64,000 nt of DNA from Mariprofundus sp. (GTDB taxonomy: Bacteria > Pseudomonadota > Zetaproteobacteria > Mariprofundales > Mariprofundaceae). The stretch is from assembly GCA_021772775.1 (NCBI GenBank), contig JAJFLH010000029.1, positions 36,633 to 100,632 of the forward strand. The letters run 5' to 3'. A model generated the notes under the pieces. The model did no database searches. It was not told the DNA's origin and worked only from the letters and a program-made list of their open reading frames with translations. A program made the position numbers and the translations under genes. Below, one piece after another: positions 17,569 to 26,682 of the stretch (positions are counted from its first letter, which is position 1; every line of letters starts with the position of its first letter).

Positions 17569-19941
17569 CTAAAATTCTTCCCACACATCATCATCTTCAA
17601 CCGTACCAGGCTTAGGATATGATGGTTTAGGCGCCTTCTTAACTACTGAGCTTTTCACATTACGGGGTGGTTTAGATGCCGATGAGAGCTTTTTTTTCGC
17701 TGGCCGAGTTCTGTCAACCTTGCTCTTAGGGTTTTGGTCCAGATTAAATATTGCCACTTGCTGACGTAGATTATTAGCCTGATCACTCAAGCGTTGACTA
17801 GCCGCAGCCGACTCTTCCACCAAAGCGGTGTTCTGCTGGGTACCTGAATCGAGTTGAGCAATGGCTTTATTGATTTGCTCAATGCCTGAAGACTGCTCAG
17901 TGCTGGCCGCTGCTATCTCAGCAATAATGTCTCCAACTTTGACAACAGCGCCAACAATCGTTGTCAAAGTGGCACCCGACTCATCAACCAAACGACTGCC
18001 AGCATCAACACTTTCCACGCTTTGATTGATCAACAGCTTAATCTCTTTAGCAGCTTCTGCACTGCGCTGAGCCAAAGAACGGACTTCAGCTGCAACCACA
18101 GCAAACCCACGTCCTTGCTCACCTGCCCTTGCCGCTTCCACTGCCGCATTCAAAGCCAACAGATTGGTTTGGAATGCAATCTCATCAATGACACCAATAA
18201 TATCGGCAATTTTACGACTACTGGCACTGATATCAGCCATCGCAGCAACGGCCTGTTCAGCAACTTTGCCGCCATTCTCAGCCTGCTCTCTGGCATCAAC
18301 CGCCAATTGATTGGCTTGGCGGGAGTTATCTGCCGTTTGCTGCACAGTGCCGGTGATCTCTTCAATACTGGCGGCGGTCTCTTCCAAAGCTGCAGCCTGC
18401 TCTTGTGTACGATTATTAAGAGTATTATTGCCTTCAGCAATTTCGTTGGAGCCAGCATCCACCTCTTCGGAAGAATCAATCACACTACCGATCACTACAG
18501 ATAGTTTTTCAGCCGTATTGTTGTTGGCCAGTTTAGCTGTCTCGAAAGAACCGCTATAACTATTGCTAATGCGATAGGTCAAATCACCGTCTTCCAAAGC
18601 CATCAAACCTTTAATAAGATCATTCACACCATTTTCAGTAATATCGAGCAAATCATTCAAAGAGTGACTCAAATCACACATCTGACCTTCAAGCGCGCTG
18701 GTGTCGATGCGTTTGGACAGTTCACCGCGTTTAGCTGCCTCAACCATACCTTTCACATCATGCTCAATCAGACTTTCAATACCCTTTTCTATGGTAACAT
18801 CTTGCCACTCGGTAACGATTGCAATGCGCTTACCGTTAGCATCGACAACTGGATTAGCAATAATTCTCACCCAACTACCACCAAGATTCATATCCTGCGA
18901 TGTATACGTTGATGATAGTTTATCCAACAAAGTACGCTGATGTGACGGGCTCTTATGGAACACATCAATGCATTTACCCATAAGTTTTTGTGCATCAAAG
19001 TTAGGCAACACCTTTTTAAAGTTGGCTTGATTAGCCTCCAACATGGCCTGCATAGATCTGTTGATATAGGTAATCTTATAATCATTATCAGCCATCATGA
19101 CATTGGCGGTGACACTATCGAGTGCCGTATTGATGCGCATAGCCTCTGCTTTGTCTGCATTAAGTTTGGCAAGCAGTTCACTCTGCATGCGCTCCATCGA
19201 ATGAAACAGACCACCGATTTCGTCAGAGCGATCTGTATGCAGGGTATCGACAAACTGCCCTGATGCAATTCGACTGGCCCCATTAGCAGCAAGCTGCAAC
19301 GGCTTGGATACTATGCGTTTGAGTAACAAATTGATCAGTATCAGCCCCACCATTAAAAGCAGCGCGTTGGTAATAATGCTTTTCCAAAATGCATTCTCAA
19401 TGGCTTTGTAAGTAGGCTCCAATGTCATACTGATGCGAACACCACCCAATGTCTCGCCTATTGAGCCATTATGGCATGACGTACAATCGACACCCCGGGT
19501 GTTTTCACTCGTCTTAAATGGTAAAGCAACGGTAATGGACCGCTGCCCATTGATCTCAGACTCTTCATTAACAATATTACCTGCCAGCACCTGCGTATCG
19601 ATACTATCAACCGCAGTTTCATTGGCTAAACCTTCACCATACTCCTCTGTGACACTATCACCACGCAGAAAGCGTACATCCAGCACATTATTCCCGGCTT
19701 TTAGCTTCTCCCTCAATGTTTCCCGCTCATCCATGCTGCCGCCCAACATCAGCATATTCAGACTATCAAAAACCATGGTGTTTTGATCAGAGACCTGTTG
19801 CTTGAACATCTCCAACACACGCTCCTTCTCATCGAGATGAGCCATGAACGTAGAAAACAGCATGATAGCAATAACAACAGCACATACGGCTGAAATAATT
19901 TTTGCAGAGAGTGATTGATGAAGCGCTTTGAGAACGAACAT
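17569..19941 (-). CDS. Methyl-accepting chemotaxis protein with periplasmic c-type heme site
   Basis: 790 aa. Membrane helices near 14-34 and 190-212 bracket a periplasmic domain containing [17 protein letters not shown], with the CxxCH heme attachment motif at 153-157. HAMP, a PAS-like region ([17 protein letters not shown]) and an MCP signalling domain with [20 protein letters not shown] follow. It ends EDDDVWEEF, a CheR/CheB tether. Covalent heme in a receptor sensor domain is known from energy- or oxygen-sensing MCPs such as DcrA; here it suggests redox or gas sensing in the periplasm. Heme attachment needs Ccm machinery outside this window. Confidence 0.92.
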   Translation of the reverse strand: MFVLKALHQSLSAKIISAVCAVVIAIMLFSTFMAHLDEKERVLEMFKQQVSDQNTMVFDSLNMLMLGGSMDERETLREKLKAGNNVLDVRFLRGDSVTEEYGEGLANETAVDSIDTQVLAGNIVNEESEINGQRSITVALPFKTSENTRGVDCTSCHNGSIGETLGGVRISMTLEPTYKAIENAFWKSIITNALLLMVGLILINLLLKRIVSKPLQLAANGASRIASGQFVDTLHTDRSDEIGGLFHSMERMQSELLAKLNADKAEAMRINTALDSVTANVMMADNDYKITYINRSMQAMLEANQANFKKVLPNFDAQKLMGKCIDVFHKSPSHQRTLLDKLSSTYTSQDMNLGGSWVRIIANPVVDANGKRIAIVTEWQDVTIEKGIESLIEHDVKGMVEAAKRGELSKRIDTSALEGQMCDLSHSLNDLLDITENGVNDLIKGLMALEDGDLTYRISNSYSGSFETAKLANNNTAEKLSVVIGSVIDSSEEVDAGSNEIAEGNNTLNNRTQEQAAALEETAASIEEITGTVQQTADNSRQANQLAVDAREQAENGGKVAEQAVAAMADISASSRKIADIIGVIDEIAFQTNLLALNAAVEAARAGEQGRGFAVVAAEVRSLAQRSAEAAKEIKLLINQSVESVDAGSRLVDESGATLTTIVGAVVKVGDIIAEIAAASTEQSSGIEQINKAIAQLDSGTQQNTALVEESAAASQRLSDQANNLRQQVAIFNLDQNPKSKVDRTRPAKKKLSSASKPPRNVKSSVVKKAPKPSYPKPGTVEDDDVWEEF

Positions 19942-19951
19942 ATTACTACCC

Positions 19952-20464
19952 CTAATCTGAAACTACATCAGCAGTGGGAGATGTTCTGGATTTATTGGAC
20001 AACACCCCTTCTGTCACTAATTTATTGATATCAAGCAGGATGACCATTTTCTCATTCATCGTAGCCAACCCGGTCACAAAATCGATGGAGATTGCCCCAT
20101 CCATCTCTGGTGGTGGTTGCATATCTTTTTGTGCAATGTCGTACACCTCGGAAACCGCATCAACAACAATACCCAACACACGCTCTTTACCGTCTGCCAG
20201 CACTTTAACGATAATAACCACAGTGGTCGGCCCATATTCGATCTTCTCCAAGCCAAAACGATCACGTAAATCCACAATAGGAATCACCACACCGCGCAAG
20301 TTAATCACCCCCAGTACAAAAGTGGGGGTATTAGGAATCGGCGTCGTATCTTCCCAGCCACGCAGCTCCTGCACAGTCAGGATATCTACGCCATATTCCT
20401 CTTGAGCCAACATAAACGTCAGATATTGTTGTATTTCCGCATCAGAGTTTGCTACTGCTACCAT
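19952..20464 (-). CDS. cheW: CheW coupling protein
   Basis: 170 aa. Two SH3-like subdomains: [66 protein letters not shown]. CheW bridges receptors to the CheA kinase. It lies between cheA and the heme receptor with short gaps, so it belongs to the same transcript. Confidence 0.95.
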   Translation of the reverse strand: MVAVANSDAEIQQYLTFMLAQEEYGVDILTVQELRGWEDTTPIPNTPTFVLGVINLRGVVIPIVDLRDRFGLEKIEYGPTTVVIIVKVLADGKERVLGIVVDAVSEVYDIAQKDMQPPPEMDGAISIDFVTGLATMNEKMVILLDINKLVTEGVLSNKSRTSPTADVVSD

Positions 20465-20515
20465 GTTACTCTCCCACTAATTACCAAGCTTTCACTAGGA
20501 CGGTTTTCACACCAC

Positions 20516-21961
20516 TTACCTGCCATTTTCTGCTGCACGATTGGGTATCTTTTTCTGCTCACTTGAGAGCTCGATCAAACTGGAAATATCGAGAATGAGA
20601 GATACTGTGCCATCACCCAGAATAGTGGCGCCGGACAAACCTGGCACACGTTCATAGTTGGTCTCCAGGCTTTTAATAACCACCTGTTGCTGACCCAATA
20701 GGTCATCGACTAACAGCCCCACACATTTATCTGCCCACTCGACAATAACCAGTAAAGAACCGGCTTTATCATGAACACTTACCTCGGAGCCGGAGCTACT
20801 CGTAGCAAACAGATTAGAGAGACTGACTATTGGAATATATTCATCACGCAATCGATAAACTTCGGCATCACCAGCCAATGTGCTGACAGCTTCTGCTTTC
20901 ATTTGTAATGATTCAACGATGACACTCAGTGGTAACACATAGGTTTGATCATCAACAGTAAGCAATTGACCATCGAGCACAGCCAATGTTAGAGGCAATC
21001 GAATAGTGAATACTGTTCCCTCACCAAGCGTTGAGCGAACCCCAACATTGCCACCAAGACTCTCGATATTTCGACGCACCACATCGAGACCAACACCACG
21101 GCCTGAAATATCACTCAAAGCCTCAGCGGTAGAAAAACCAGCTGCAAACAATAACAGATAAACCTGTTCATCACTGAGCACATCTGTCTCTTTGATCAGT
21201 CCCTTTTCAACACCTTTATTAAATAACTTATCACGATCGAGTCCACGCCCATCATCAGAGACTTCGACTACAATGCTACCACCCTGGTGAAAAGCCTTGA
21301 GCCGAACGCAGCCCTCTTCTTCCTTACATGCATTCAAACGCTCTTCTGGTCCTTCAAGACCATGGTCGAGCGAATTACGAACCAGATGCACCAATGGATC
21401 ATTAATTTTTTCCATCACAGTCTTGTCCATTTCGGTATCTTCACCGACCAGCTCAAGACGTATTTTCTTATCCAGCTTCTGGCTCAGATCGTGCACCATG
21501 CGCGGAAAGCGGTTGAATGCAAATGAAATAGGCTGCATACGTACTTTCATCACCGCTTCTTGAATTTCGCGTGAATTGCGCTCCAACTCTTCCAAGCCTT
21601 CACGTAAACGAACCAGTTTAGTCATATCAAAGTCTTCGCCCAATTGGCCAAGCATCGACTGGGTAATCACCAGCTCTCCAACCATCGCAATCAATTCATC
21701 AATGCGATTGGTGTCGACTCGAATATTGGTGGATTGAGCTGCTGGGGCTTTATCAGTCGGACGGCGTGGGCCGGAGCGTCGATCATTCTGACGACGGTCT
21801 TCGGTCTCAACTTCAACCCTACGATCACCCGCACGGCGATCAGACTCTTTGCGTTCAGGAAAAATGCCTTTGAGCACCAAATCACATTCATCTTCGACCC
21901 ACTCAAAGATTTCAGTAATCTGAGCTTCTTCGACATCTTCACCGAGCAATTCAAATAACAT
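20516..21961 (-). CDS. cheA: CheA histidine kinase, C-terminal part (after a frameshift)
   Basis: 481 codons in the -1 frame relative to the upstream part. P3 dimerisation helices (NRIDELIAMVGELVITQSML), P4 ATPase (LVHLVRNSLDHGLEG N box, VSDDGRGLD G1, SDISGRGVGLDVVRRN G2) and P5 CheW-like domain follow in order. The frame begins with ATG 21961 in the middle of a conserved domain, so this is not a natural protein start. In other CheA proteins the sequence leading to EIFEWVEDECDL is continuous with the upstream frame. An internal start (weak CCGGA five bases upstream) could still give a separate protein. Confidence 0.85.
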   Translation of the reverse strand: MLFELLGEDVEEAQITEIFEWVEDECDLVLKGIFPERKESDRRAGDRRVEVETEDRRQNDRRSGPRRPTDKAPAAQSTNIRVDTNRIDELIAMVGELVITQSMLGQLGEDFDMTKLVRLREGLEELERNSREIQEAVMKVRMQPISFAFNRFPRMVHDLSQKLDKKIRLELVGEDTEMDKTVMEKINDPLVHLVRNSLDHGLEGPEERLNACKEEEGCVRLKAFHQGGSIVVEVSDDGRGLDRDKLFNKGVEKGLIKETDVLSDEQVYLLLFAAGFSTAEALSDISGRGVGLDVVRRNIESLGGNVGVRSTLGEGTVFTIRLPLTLAVLDGQLLTVDDQTYVLPLSVIVESLQMKAEAVSTLAGDAEVYRLRDEYIPIVSLSNLFATSSSGSEVSVHDKAGSLLVIVEWADKCVGLLVDDLLGQQQVVIKSLETNYERVPGLSGATILGDGTVSLILDISSLIELSSEQKKIPNRAAENGR

Positions 21962-22569
21962 TGTTCCGGATTCATGCTGGCAAATGATGGTAGGCTGGAA
22001 TCATCCATACTTAGCGTCATCTCACCGAGTTCATCTAACTCTGTAATAAGTAAAGCAGGATCATTGCCTGTAGTCAGAAGATCATCATGCGGCGTAAACT
22101 CAATATGCCAGCCCTGTCGTCTATCGCTGGCTGCATCGCTGCTACTTTCATCATCAGGAGTGTCAGATTTTACACTTGATTCCATGCCACAAACTTTTTC
22201 CAGCTTCTGCTGCAGCTCCTGCATATGCTCAACATCGGGCTCTTCGTTGTTTTGATAGGCACTCATCAATGCACGCATCTCATCGACAGACTCCAGCAGT
22301 ATATTGACTACAGCCTGATCCGCATCACGTTTACCTTCACGCATCTCATCCAGAAGCCCTTCCATAATATGGGTGAATGAAGCCAAAGCAGAAAATCCGA
22401 AGGTAGCACTGCCACCTTTGATTGAATGAGCAGCCCGAAAAATATCATTTACAACATCCAGATCCGTGCCGCCATCGCTCATACCGAGCAGGCCGGACTC
22501 CATTGTATCCAACCCTTCAAAGCTCTCCTCATAAAATATCTGTTTAAATTGGTCGAGGTCGATACTCAT
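21691..22569 (-). CDS. cheA: CheA histidine kinase, N-terminal part (before the frameshift)
   Basis: The P1 phosphotransfer domain has the phospho-acceptor His in FRAAHSIKGGSATFGF (near residue 48), followed by a linker and a domain starting WHIEFTPHDDLLTTGNDP. Homology-like reading ends at NPEQCYL; beyond that (NCSVKMSKKLR...) the frame is an out-of-frame reading of the downstream part. Recoding one base near 21950-21960 restores a normal ~670-residue CheA. It follows cheY by five bases. Confidence 0.85.
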   Translation of the reverse strand: MSIDLDQFKQIFYEESFEGLDTMESGLLGMSDGGTDLDVVNDIFRAAHSIKGGSATFGFSALASFTHIMEGLLDEMREGKRDADQAVVNILLESVDEMRALMSAYQNNEEPDVEHMQELQQKLEKVCGMESSVKSDTPDDESSSDAASDRRQGWHIEFTPHDDLLTTGNDPALLITELDELGEMTLSMDDSSLPSFASMNPEQCYLNCSVKMSKKLRLLKSLSGSKMNVIWCSKAFFLNAKSLIAVRVIVGLKLRPKTVVRMIDAPAHAVRLIKPQQLNPPIFESTPIALMN

Positions 22570-22574
22570 TGGAT

Positions 22575-22940
22575 CTACCTAAGAACTTTTTTGATCGTCA
22601 TCAGTAATTTATCAGGATCAAACGGCTTCACCAGCCAACCTGTAGCACCAGCAGCTTTACCTTCCATTTTCTTGTCTTTGCCTGCTTCCGTCGTAAGCAA
22701 AAGAATTGGAGTAAATTTTAATGACGGTATTCCACGCAATTCACGCGTCAAAGTAATGCCATCCATATTCGGCATATTGACATCGGTAATGACCAGCGCG
22801 AATCCAGTCTGTTGTTTTGCTATTGCAAGTGCAGCATCACCATCATCAGCCTGAACAACTTCATGTCCTGAGCTCTCCAAAGTGAAGGCAACCATTTTTC
22901 GCATACTGGCCATATCATCCACAATTAAAATTTTTGCCAT
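22575..22940 (-). CDS. cheY: CheY chemotaxis response regulator
   Basis: 121 aa, a single receiver: ILIVDDMASMRKMV, phospho-acceptor in VITDVNMPNMDG, T in LLLTTEAG, K in WLVKPFDP. It carries the signal from CheA to the flagellar or pilus motor. AGGAGG-type ribosome binding site just upstream. First of the classical chemotaxis genes, after the large channel gene. Confidence 0.93.
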   Translation of the reverse strand: MAKILIVDDMASMRKMVAFTLESSGHEVVQADDGDAALAIAKQQTGFALVITDVNMPNMDGITLTRELRGIPSLKFTPILLLTTEAGKDKKMEGKAAGATGWLVKPFDPDKLLMTIKKVLR

Positions 22941-23046
22941 TGCATCCTCCTGTTCTCTATTTCATATTATTTTTTAATAACTCAGCAACTATCAGGCCAA
23001 CTCAGCATTCAAAGCTTGAGTTCCCTCTTTAGCGCACTAAATTCAA

Positions 23047-25920
23047 TCAAAACAACTCAACATCATCATCACCACCAAGTGTGATCAGCTCGACAATCTC
23101 ATTCCGACTCTCTTCCCATGTGGCTTGCGAATATGGTGTACCATTCGGATTGATCACAATTTGATTCTGACGGTGGCAGGTAAACGTGGTCTGACGTGGA
23201 AACAAGGCGTTAATTGTATAACCGACAGGATCTTTCTTTTTATAGCGTTTATTCATCGTGTAACCGATCCAGATATAACCAGCCTCCCTCAAGCTATAAA
23301 ACAGCGCCATGGGATCTTCAGGCAGAGGAGTTGATACCGTCAAAATCTTCAAGCCCATATCGGCATCTTCGCCGGAATCAGACATCATTTTATCCAGCAT
23401 ATGACGGAAAGCGCGTTTACTCTTACAGTCATCATCTTTTTCAACCGCATACATATGAAAAGAGGTATGAGCGACAAACACACCATAAAACTCATTTGGT
23501 ACTGTCACATGCACTTCTGTAGGCAGATCGTACTTACTTAACTCTTTCTGAAGCAAGCTGGCCTGCTCCTGATTATCCAACAGAGGAAATATCTGCGGCT
23601 GCACATCTTCATCTCTACAGATTGTAACAATATGCGATAAAACAGTTGTAATCATCGCATAGGCCGACTCATTCATACACATCGGACGCGATAGAATAAC
23701 ATGGTTGGAATTGGCGATATGACTACGCAGGCGCTCCATATCATGAAAATTCCATGCTTCGATATGAATAGTTACAAGATCTTCCAGACCAGGCTCTTCA
23801 GACAGACGTTTTTCAAGGTACTCCTGCTCACTTTTACTCTGTTCGGGGGTCAAGTCATCAAAAATAACCAGATCCAGCTCATGATAAAAGCGCAATAGCC
23901 GCTTCAACAACAGCGGCAAACTTCCCACCCAGCCCATCACCAACAATTGCATTTTTTCTTCCGGTTCCTGCAGCACCAGACCAAGTGTATCTAAATCATC
24001 AGGGCAAACCGCCCCCTCTTCCGAGGCAATAGCAGGCTCGCGAATACAAAAGACAGTTTCATCGTAAAGTGCAGAGTCACTAATGGCGATACCAATCAAC
24101 GCTCGCACCTGCAACGACTCCACATATTGATCATCCAGACTATAGAGCGGTATGGTCTCCCAATCTTCAGATACAATACCGAAAAGTATCACACCACGTT
24201 CAAAAAGCTGAGACTGAACCCCCAAAATACCAGCACTGTATTTTTCATCGGGTGAAAACAGCTGCCATGCATTGGTCTCATTGCGTTCCAGTTTAGAATT
24301 CCAATTCACCAGATGAGTGGATGATTCATCCAACAACTCCGGAATCATCAGGCGCTGTAGCACTTGATCAAAATCACTATAGCGCAACACATTACACAGC
24401 GCTGTTGCCCTAAAATCGGCTTCGGACATAACAACAGTGGGTTCATTATAATGCCCCACATTATCCCATCCCACCTGTAACATATGCTGATGCGTGTTTA
24501 AACGCGGGTAATCCATGCCCGGAATCGCAAGGCTGAGTTTAATACGCCTGTTCTCAGTACGTACTGCCAACATGCTATAAAAGGCATGTGACAAAGAGAC
24601 CGATTCACTCTCTTTTTCAGGTAAAACAATCAAAGCCTGTTTTGCCTCTGCAATATTGATGCGCTTAAGATCCACGGAGGAGTCAATCTGACCCTGGCGA
24701 TAAGTAATCCACTTCTCATTGATCAATTCAGCCGGTGGATGGTCTGCATGATGCAACAGCACCACTTTCAAACGGGTAAATGTGCGATCAGAGATAATGC
24801 GCAATTGATCCAGAATATAGGGCAATGCAGGCGACCAACCGAGAATCGTCATATGATTTTTTATCAACAGATCTTCATTACGCAGACGACGCATCAAACC
24901 GGATACAATATTGGCTCCAATACCAATGAAAAATGCAAAAATAAATACACCCAGGATTACAGCCATAATAGAGAACACTGCAACCGTCATATTATCTGGA
25001 TAAATCACAGAGTTACCGGGATCTGTCAGCAGTCGGAAAGCAAACCAGATTGATGATAAAATTTCATTTTCAATAGGCTTGTGATACAAGCCCATGGTGT
25101 AATCAAAATCCTCAAACAGGAAGTGAGCCAGTACACCGCCACCAATGGACAAAATAGCCAAAAACAGAACAATCAAATTGATCTCCTGCATGAACTGCCC
25201 TTCTCTTAATACATCTCTCAAGTTGCGAATGATAATTTGCCAAGGCCTTAACAAACGAACCAACCTGAGCATACGCAACGCACCGCTATACGCGAAACCG
25301 GTAATAAATGGCAGCATGAAAATGGTCGCTATAAAGTCCAGCCACCAGAAACCCCATTCTGAATACCTATCCAGCTTGGTTTCAAATTTCATTCCACGCA
25401 TCACAATAAGACGCAGCGCCAACTCCACAAAAAAGAAAATAATAATAGCAATCAAAAAAGCCCCATCCGCAAAAAATGAGACCAGAATGATCAGTGAAAT
25501 TAACATACCATAGGTCGGTGAAAACATCGCGCTATGCAGATCAAAATAGCGCACAAACCGCAGCGAACGTAACAGATAGACACCGCGTAGAAGACGGGCC
25601 ATAGCAATGTTTTCAGCCGCAATTTGGAGATCAAAAACAGTCACCAATAGTGATGACACCGCAATGATATCAATCACCAACAGTAGCAGGTCAATTTTTT
25701 GATTGGTTGAAGAGCGATATGGGTTGATCTTAATTTTACGCTGAAACAGCATAATCCGAGCAACAATCTCCATTGAAAAGAGTGCAAACAGAACGGTCGC
25801 AAGCATTTGATTATGGGTAAACGACAAGGCTATCAAGCCCATCATAAAGAACCCAAAGCGCGGATGGCCTAAGACCCTTTCCAAGTGATGATATTTTAAT
25901 GCCCGATCAATGGAACTCAA
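23047..25920 (-). CDS. CASTOR/POLLUX-like ion channel with two voltage-sensor-like modules
   Basis: 957 aa, starting at a TTG (25920-25918) behind a perfect AGGAGG six bases upstream. Two successive four-helix modules each end in an arginine-rich S4-like helix (RLLRGVYLLRSLRFVRYF near 110-130; RMLRLVRLLRPWQIIIRNLR near 220-240). One pore follows, with filter-like LLTDPGNSVIYPD, comparable to AD[SA]GNH of CASTOR/POLLUX/DMI1. RCK-like regulatory domains begin ILGWSPALPYILDQL. The C-terminus ends GGDDDVELF, close to the receptor and CheD/CheZ tails of this operon. It is probably the first operon gene. The family passes K+ or other cations; ion selectivity here is unknown. Confidence 0.75.
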   Translation of the reverse strand: MSSIDRALKYHHLERVLGHPRFGFFMMGLIALSFTHNQMLATVLFALFSMEIVARIMLFQRKIKINPYRSSTNQKIDLLLLVIDIIAVSSLLVTVFDLQIAAENIAMARLLRGVYLLRSLRFVRYFDLHSAMFSPTYGMLISLIILVSFFADGAFLIAIIIFFFVELALRLIVMRGMKFETKLDRYSEWGFWWLDFIATIFMLPFITGFAYSGALRMLRLVRLLRPWQIIIRNLRDVLREGQFMQEINLIVLFLAILSIGGGVLAHFLFEDFDYTMGLYHKPIENEILSSIWFAFRLLTDPGNSVIYPDNMTVAVFSIMAVILGVFIFAFFIGIGANIVSGLMRRLRNEDLLIKNHMTILGWSPALPYILDQLRIISDRTFTRLKVVLLHHADHPPAELINEKWITYRQGQIDSSVDLKRINIAEAKQALIVLPEKESESVSLSHAFYSMLAVRTENRRIKLSLAIPGMDYPRLNTHQHMLQVGWDNVGHYNEPTVVMSEADFRATALCNVLRYSDFDQVLQRLMIPELLDESSTHLVNWNSKLERNETNAWQLFSPDEKYSAGILGVQSQLFERGVILFGIVSEDWETIPLYSLDDQYVESLQVRALIGIAISDSALYDETVFCIREPAIASEEGAVCPDDLDTLGLVLQEPEEKMQLLVMGWVGSLPLLLKRLLRFYHELDLVIFDDLTPEQSKSEQEYLEKRLSEEPGLEDLVTIHIEAWNFHDMERLRSHIANSNHVILSRPMCMNESAYAMITTVLSHIVTICRDEDVQPQIFPLLDNQEQASLLQKELSKYDLPTEVHVTVPNEFYGVFVAHTSFHMYAVEKDDDCKSKRAFRHMLDKMMSDSGEDADMGLKILTVSTPLPEDPMALFYSLREAGYIWIGYTMNKRYKKKDPVGYTINALFPRQTTFTCHRQNQIVINPNGTPYSQATWEESRNEIVELITLGGDDDVELF

Positions 25921-26104
25921 AGCTGCCTCCTACTTCATTCCCCACCTATCCCCTAGTGAGTAGACGGTAAGTCAATGCTTCTTCATTTTTCATGAAACTC
26001 GGGATAGTATCACCGCGTATTTCAATTAACCTGAATGTGCTTAACTCAACACATATTCAGCAAGATGCTTGCCAAAACCATTTTTTTTATTGCAGAGGTA
26101 TAAG

Positions 26105-26494
26105 ATGTTAAAAGCCATGATCGTGGAAGATTCACCGACTGTATTAATGACTATCAAATTAATGATGACATCCATTGGTTTTGAAGTAAGCACGGCAGAA
26201 AGTGCTGAGGACGCACTTCTCCTGCTCGCACCAAACAGTGACTACCAGCCCGATCTGATCATCACAGACTTACAAATGCCTGGTGATGACGGTATCACGC
26301 TGATCACTAAAATTAAGGCACATGATGTATTCAAAAACACACCAATTCTCATTCTCACCTCAGATACAGAAAAAACTGAGCGCCAAAAAGCTAAAGACGC
26401 AGGTGCTGTTGGCTGGCTAGTCAAACCTATTGCTCAGGCACGCCTGTTAGACATTATCAAAAAAGTTTTGCCTAATTTCACTGCCCGGAAATAG
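26105..26494 (+). CDS. CheY-like response regulator
   Basis: 129 aa from ATG 26105, chosen over the ORF-track 26069 because AGAGG lies just upstream and the receiver begins MLKAMIVEDSPTV. The phospho-acceptor is in LIITDLQMPGDDG, the threonine in ILTSDTEKTER, the lysine in WLVKPIAQ. Single domain with no output. It diverges from the chemotaxis operon and closely resembles its CheY, so it may compete for CheA phosphate or act as a phosphate sink. Confidence 0.85.
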   Translation: MLKAMIVEDSPTVLMTIKLMMTSIGFEVSTAESAEDALLLLAPNSDYQPDLIITDLQMPGDDGITLITKIKAHDVFKNTPILILTSDTEKTERQKAKDAGAVGWLVKPIAQARLLDIIKKVLPNFTARK

Positions 26495-26539
26495 CCACTC
26501 AAACCACAAACATAATGTGAATTCAGCATAGCATTGAGA

Positions 26540-26573
26540 CATAACATCACGTGTTATGGAACGTTTCTTGCTT
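26540..26573 (+). promoter_or_regulatory. Sigma-54-type promoter with overlapping palindrome
   Basis: TGGAACG (26557-26563) and TTGCTT (26568-26573) place GG and GC exactly ten bases apart, the -24/-12 spacing of sigma-54. CATAACA-TCACG-TGTTATG (26540-26558) is a perfect palindrome that overlaps the -24 element. Transcription would begin near 26583 and lead into the hybrid kinase gene at 26683. Confidence 0.6.
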
Positions 26574-26682
26574 AAGCCCTTGGCTCCTATACACCCGATA
26601 GTTTAAAGGATCACGATGGCATGAGTACACTGACGCAGCACATAACACTCCTACCCACACAGCATGGCTTAAGCGACTCATC

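Noticed and set aside
20516-22569. Programmed -1 frameshift in cheA
   Set aside because: No canonical X-XXY-YYZ heptamer is present at the switch (CAATGTTATTTGAATTG) and no clear downstream stem was seen, so error or mutation is simpler.
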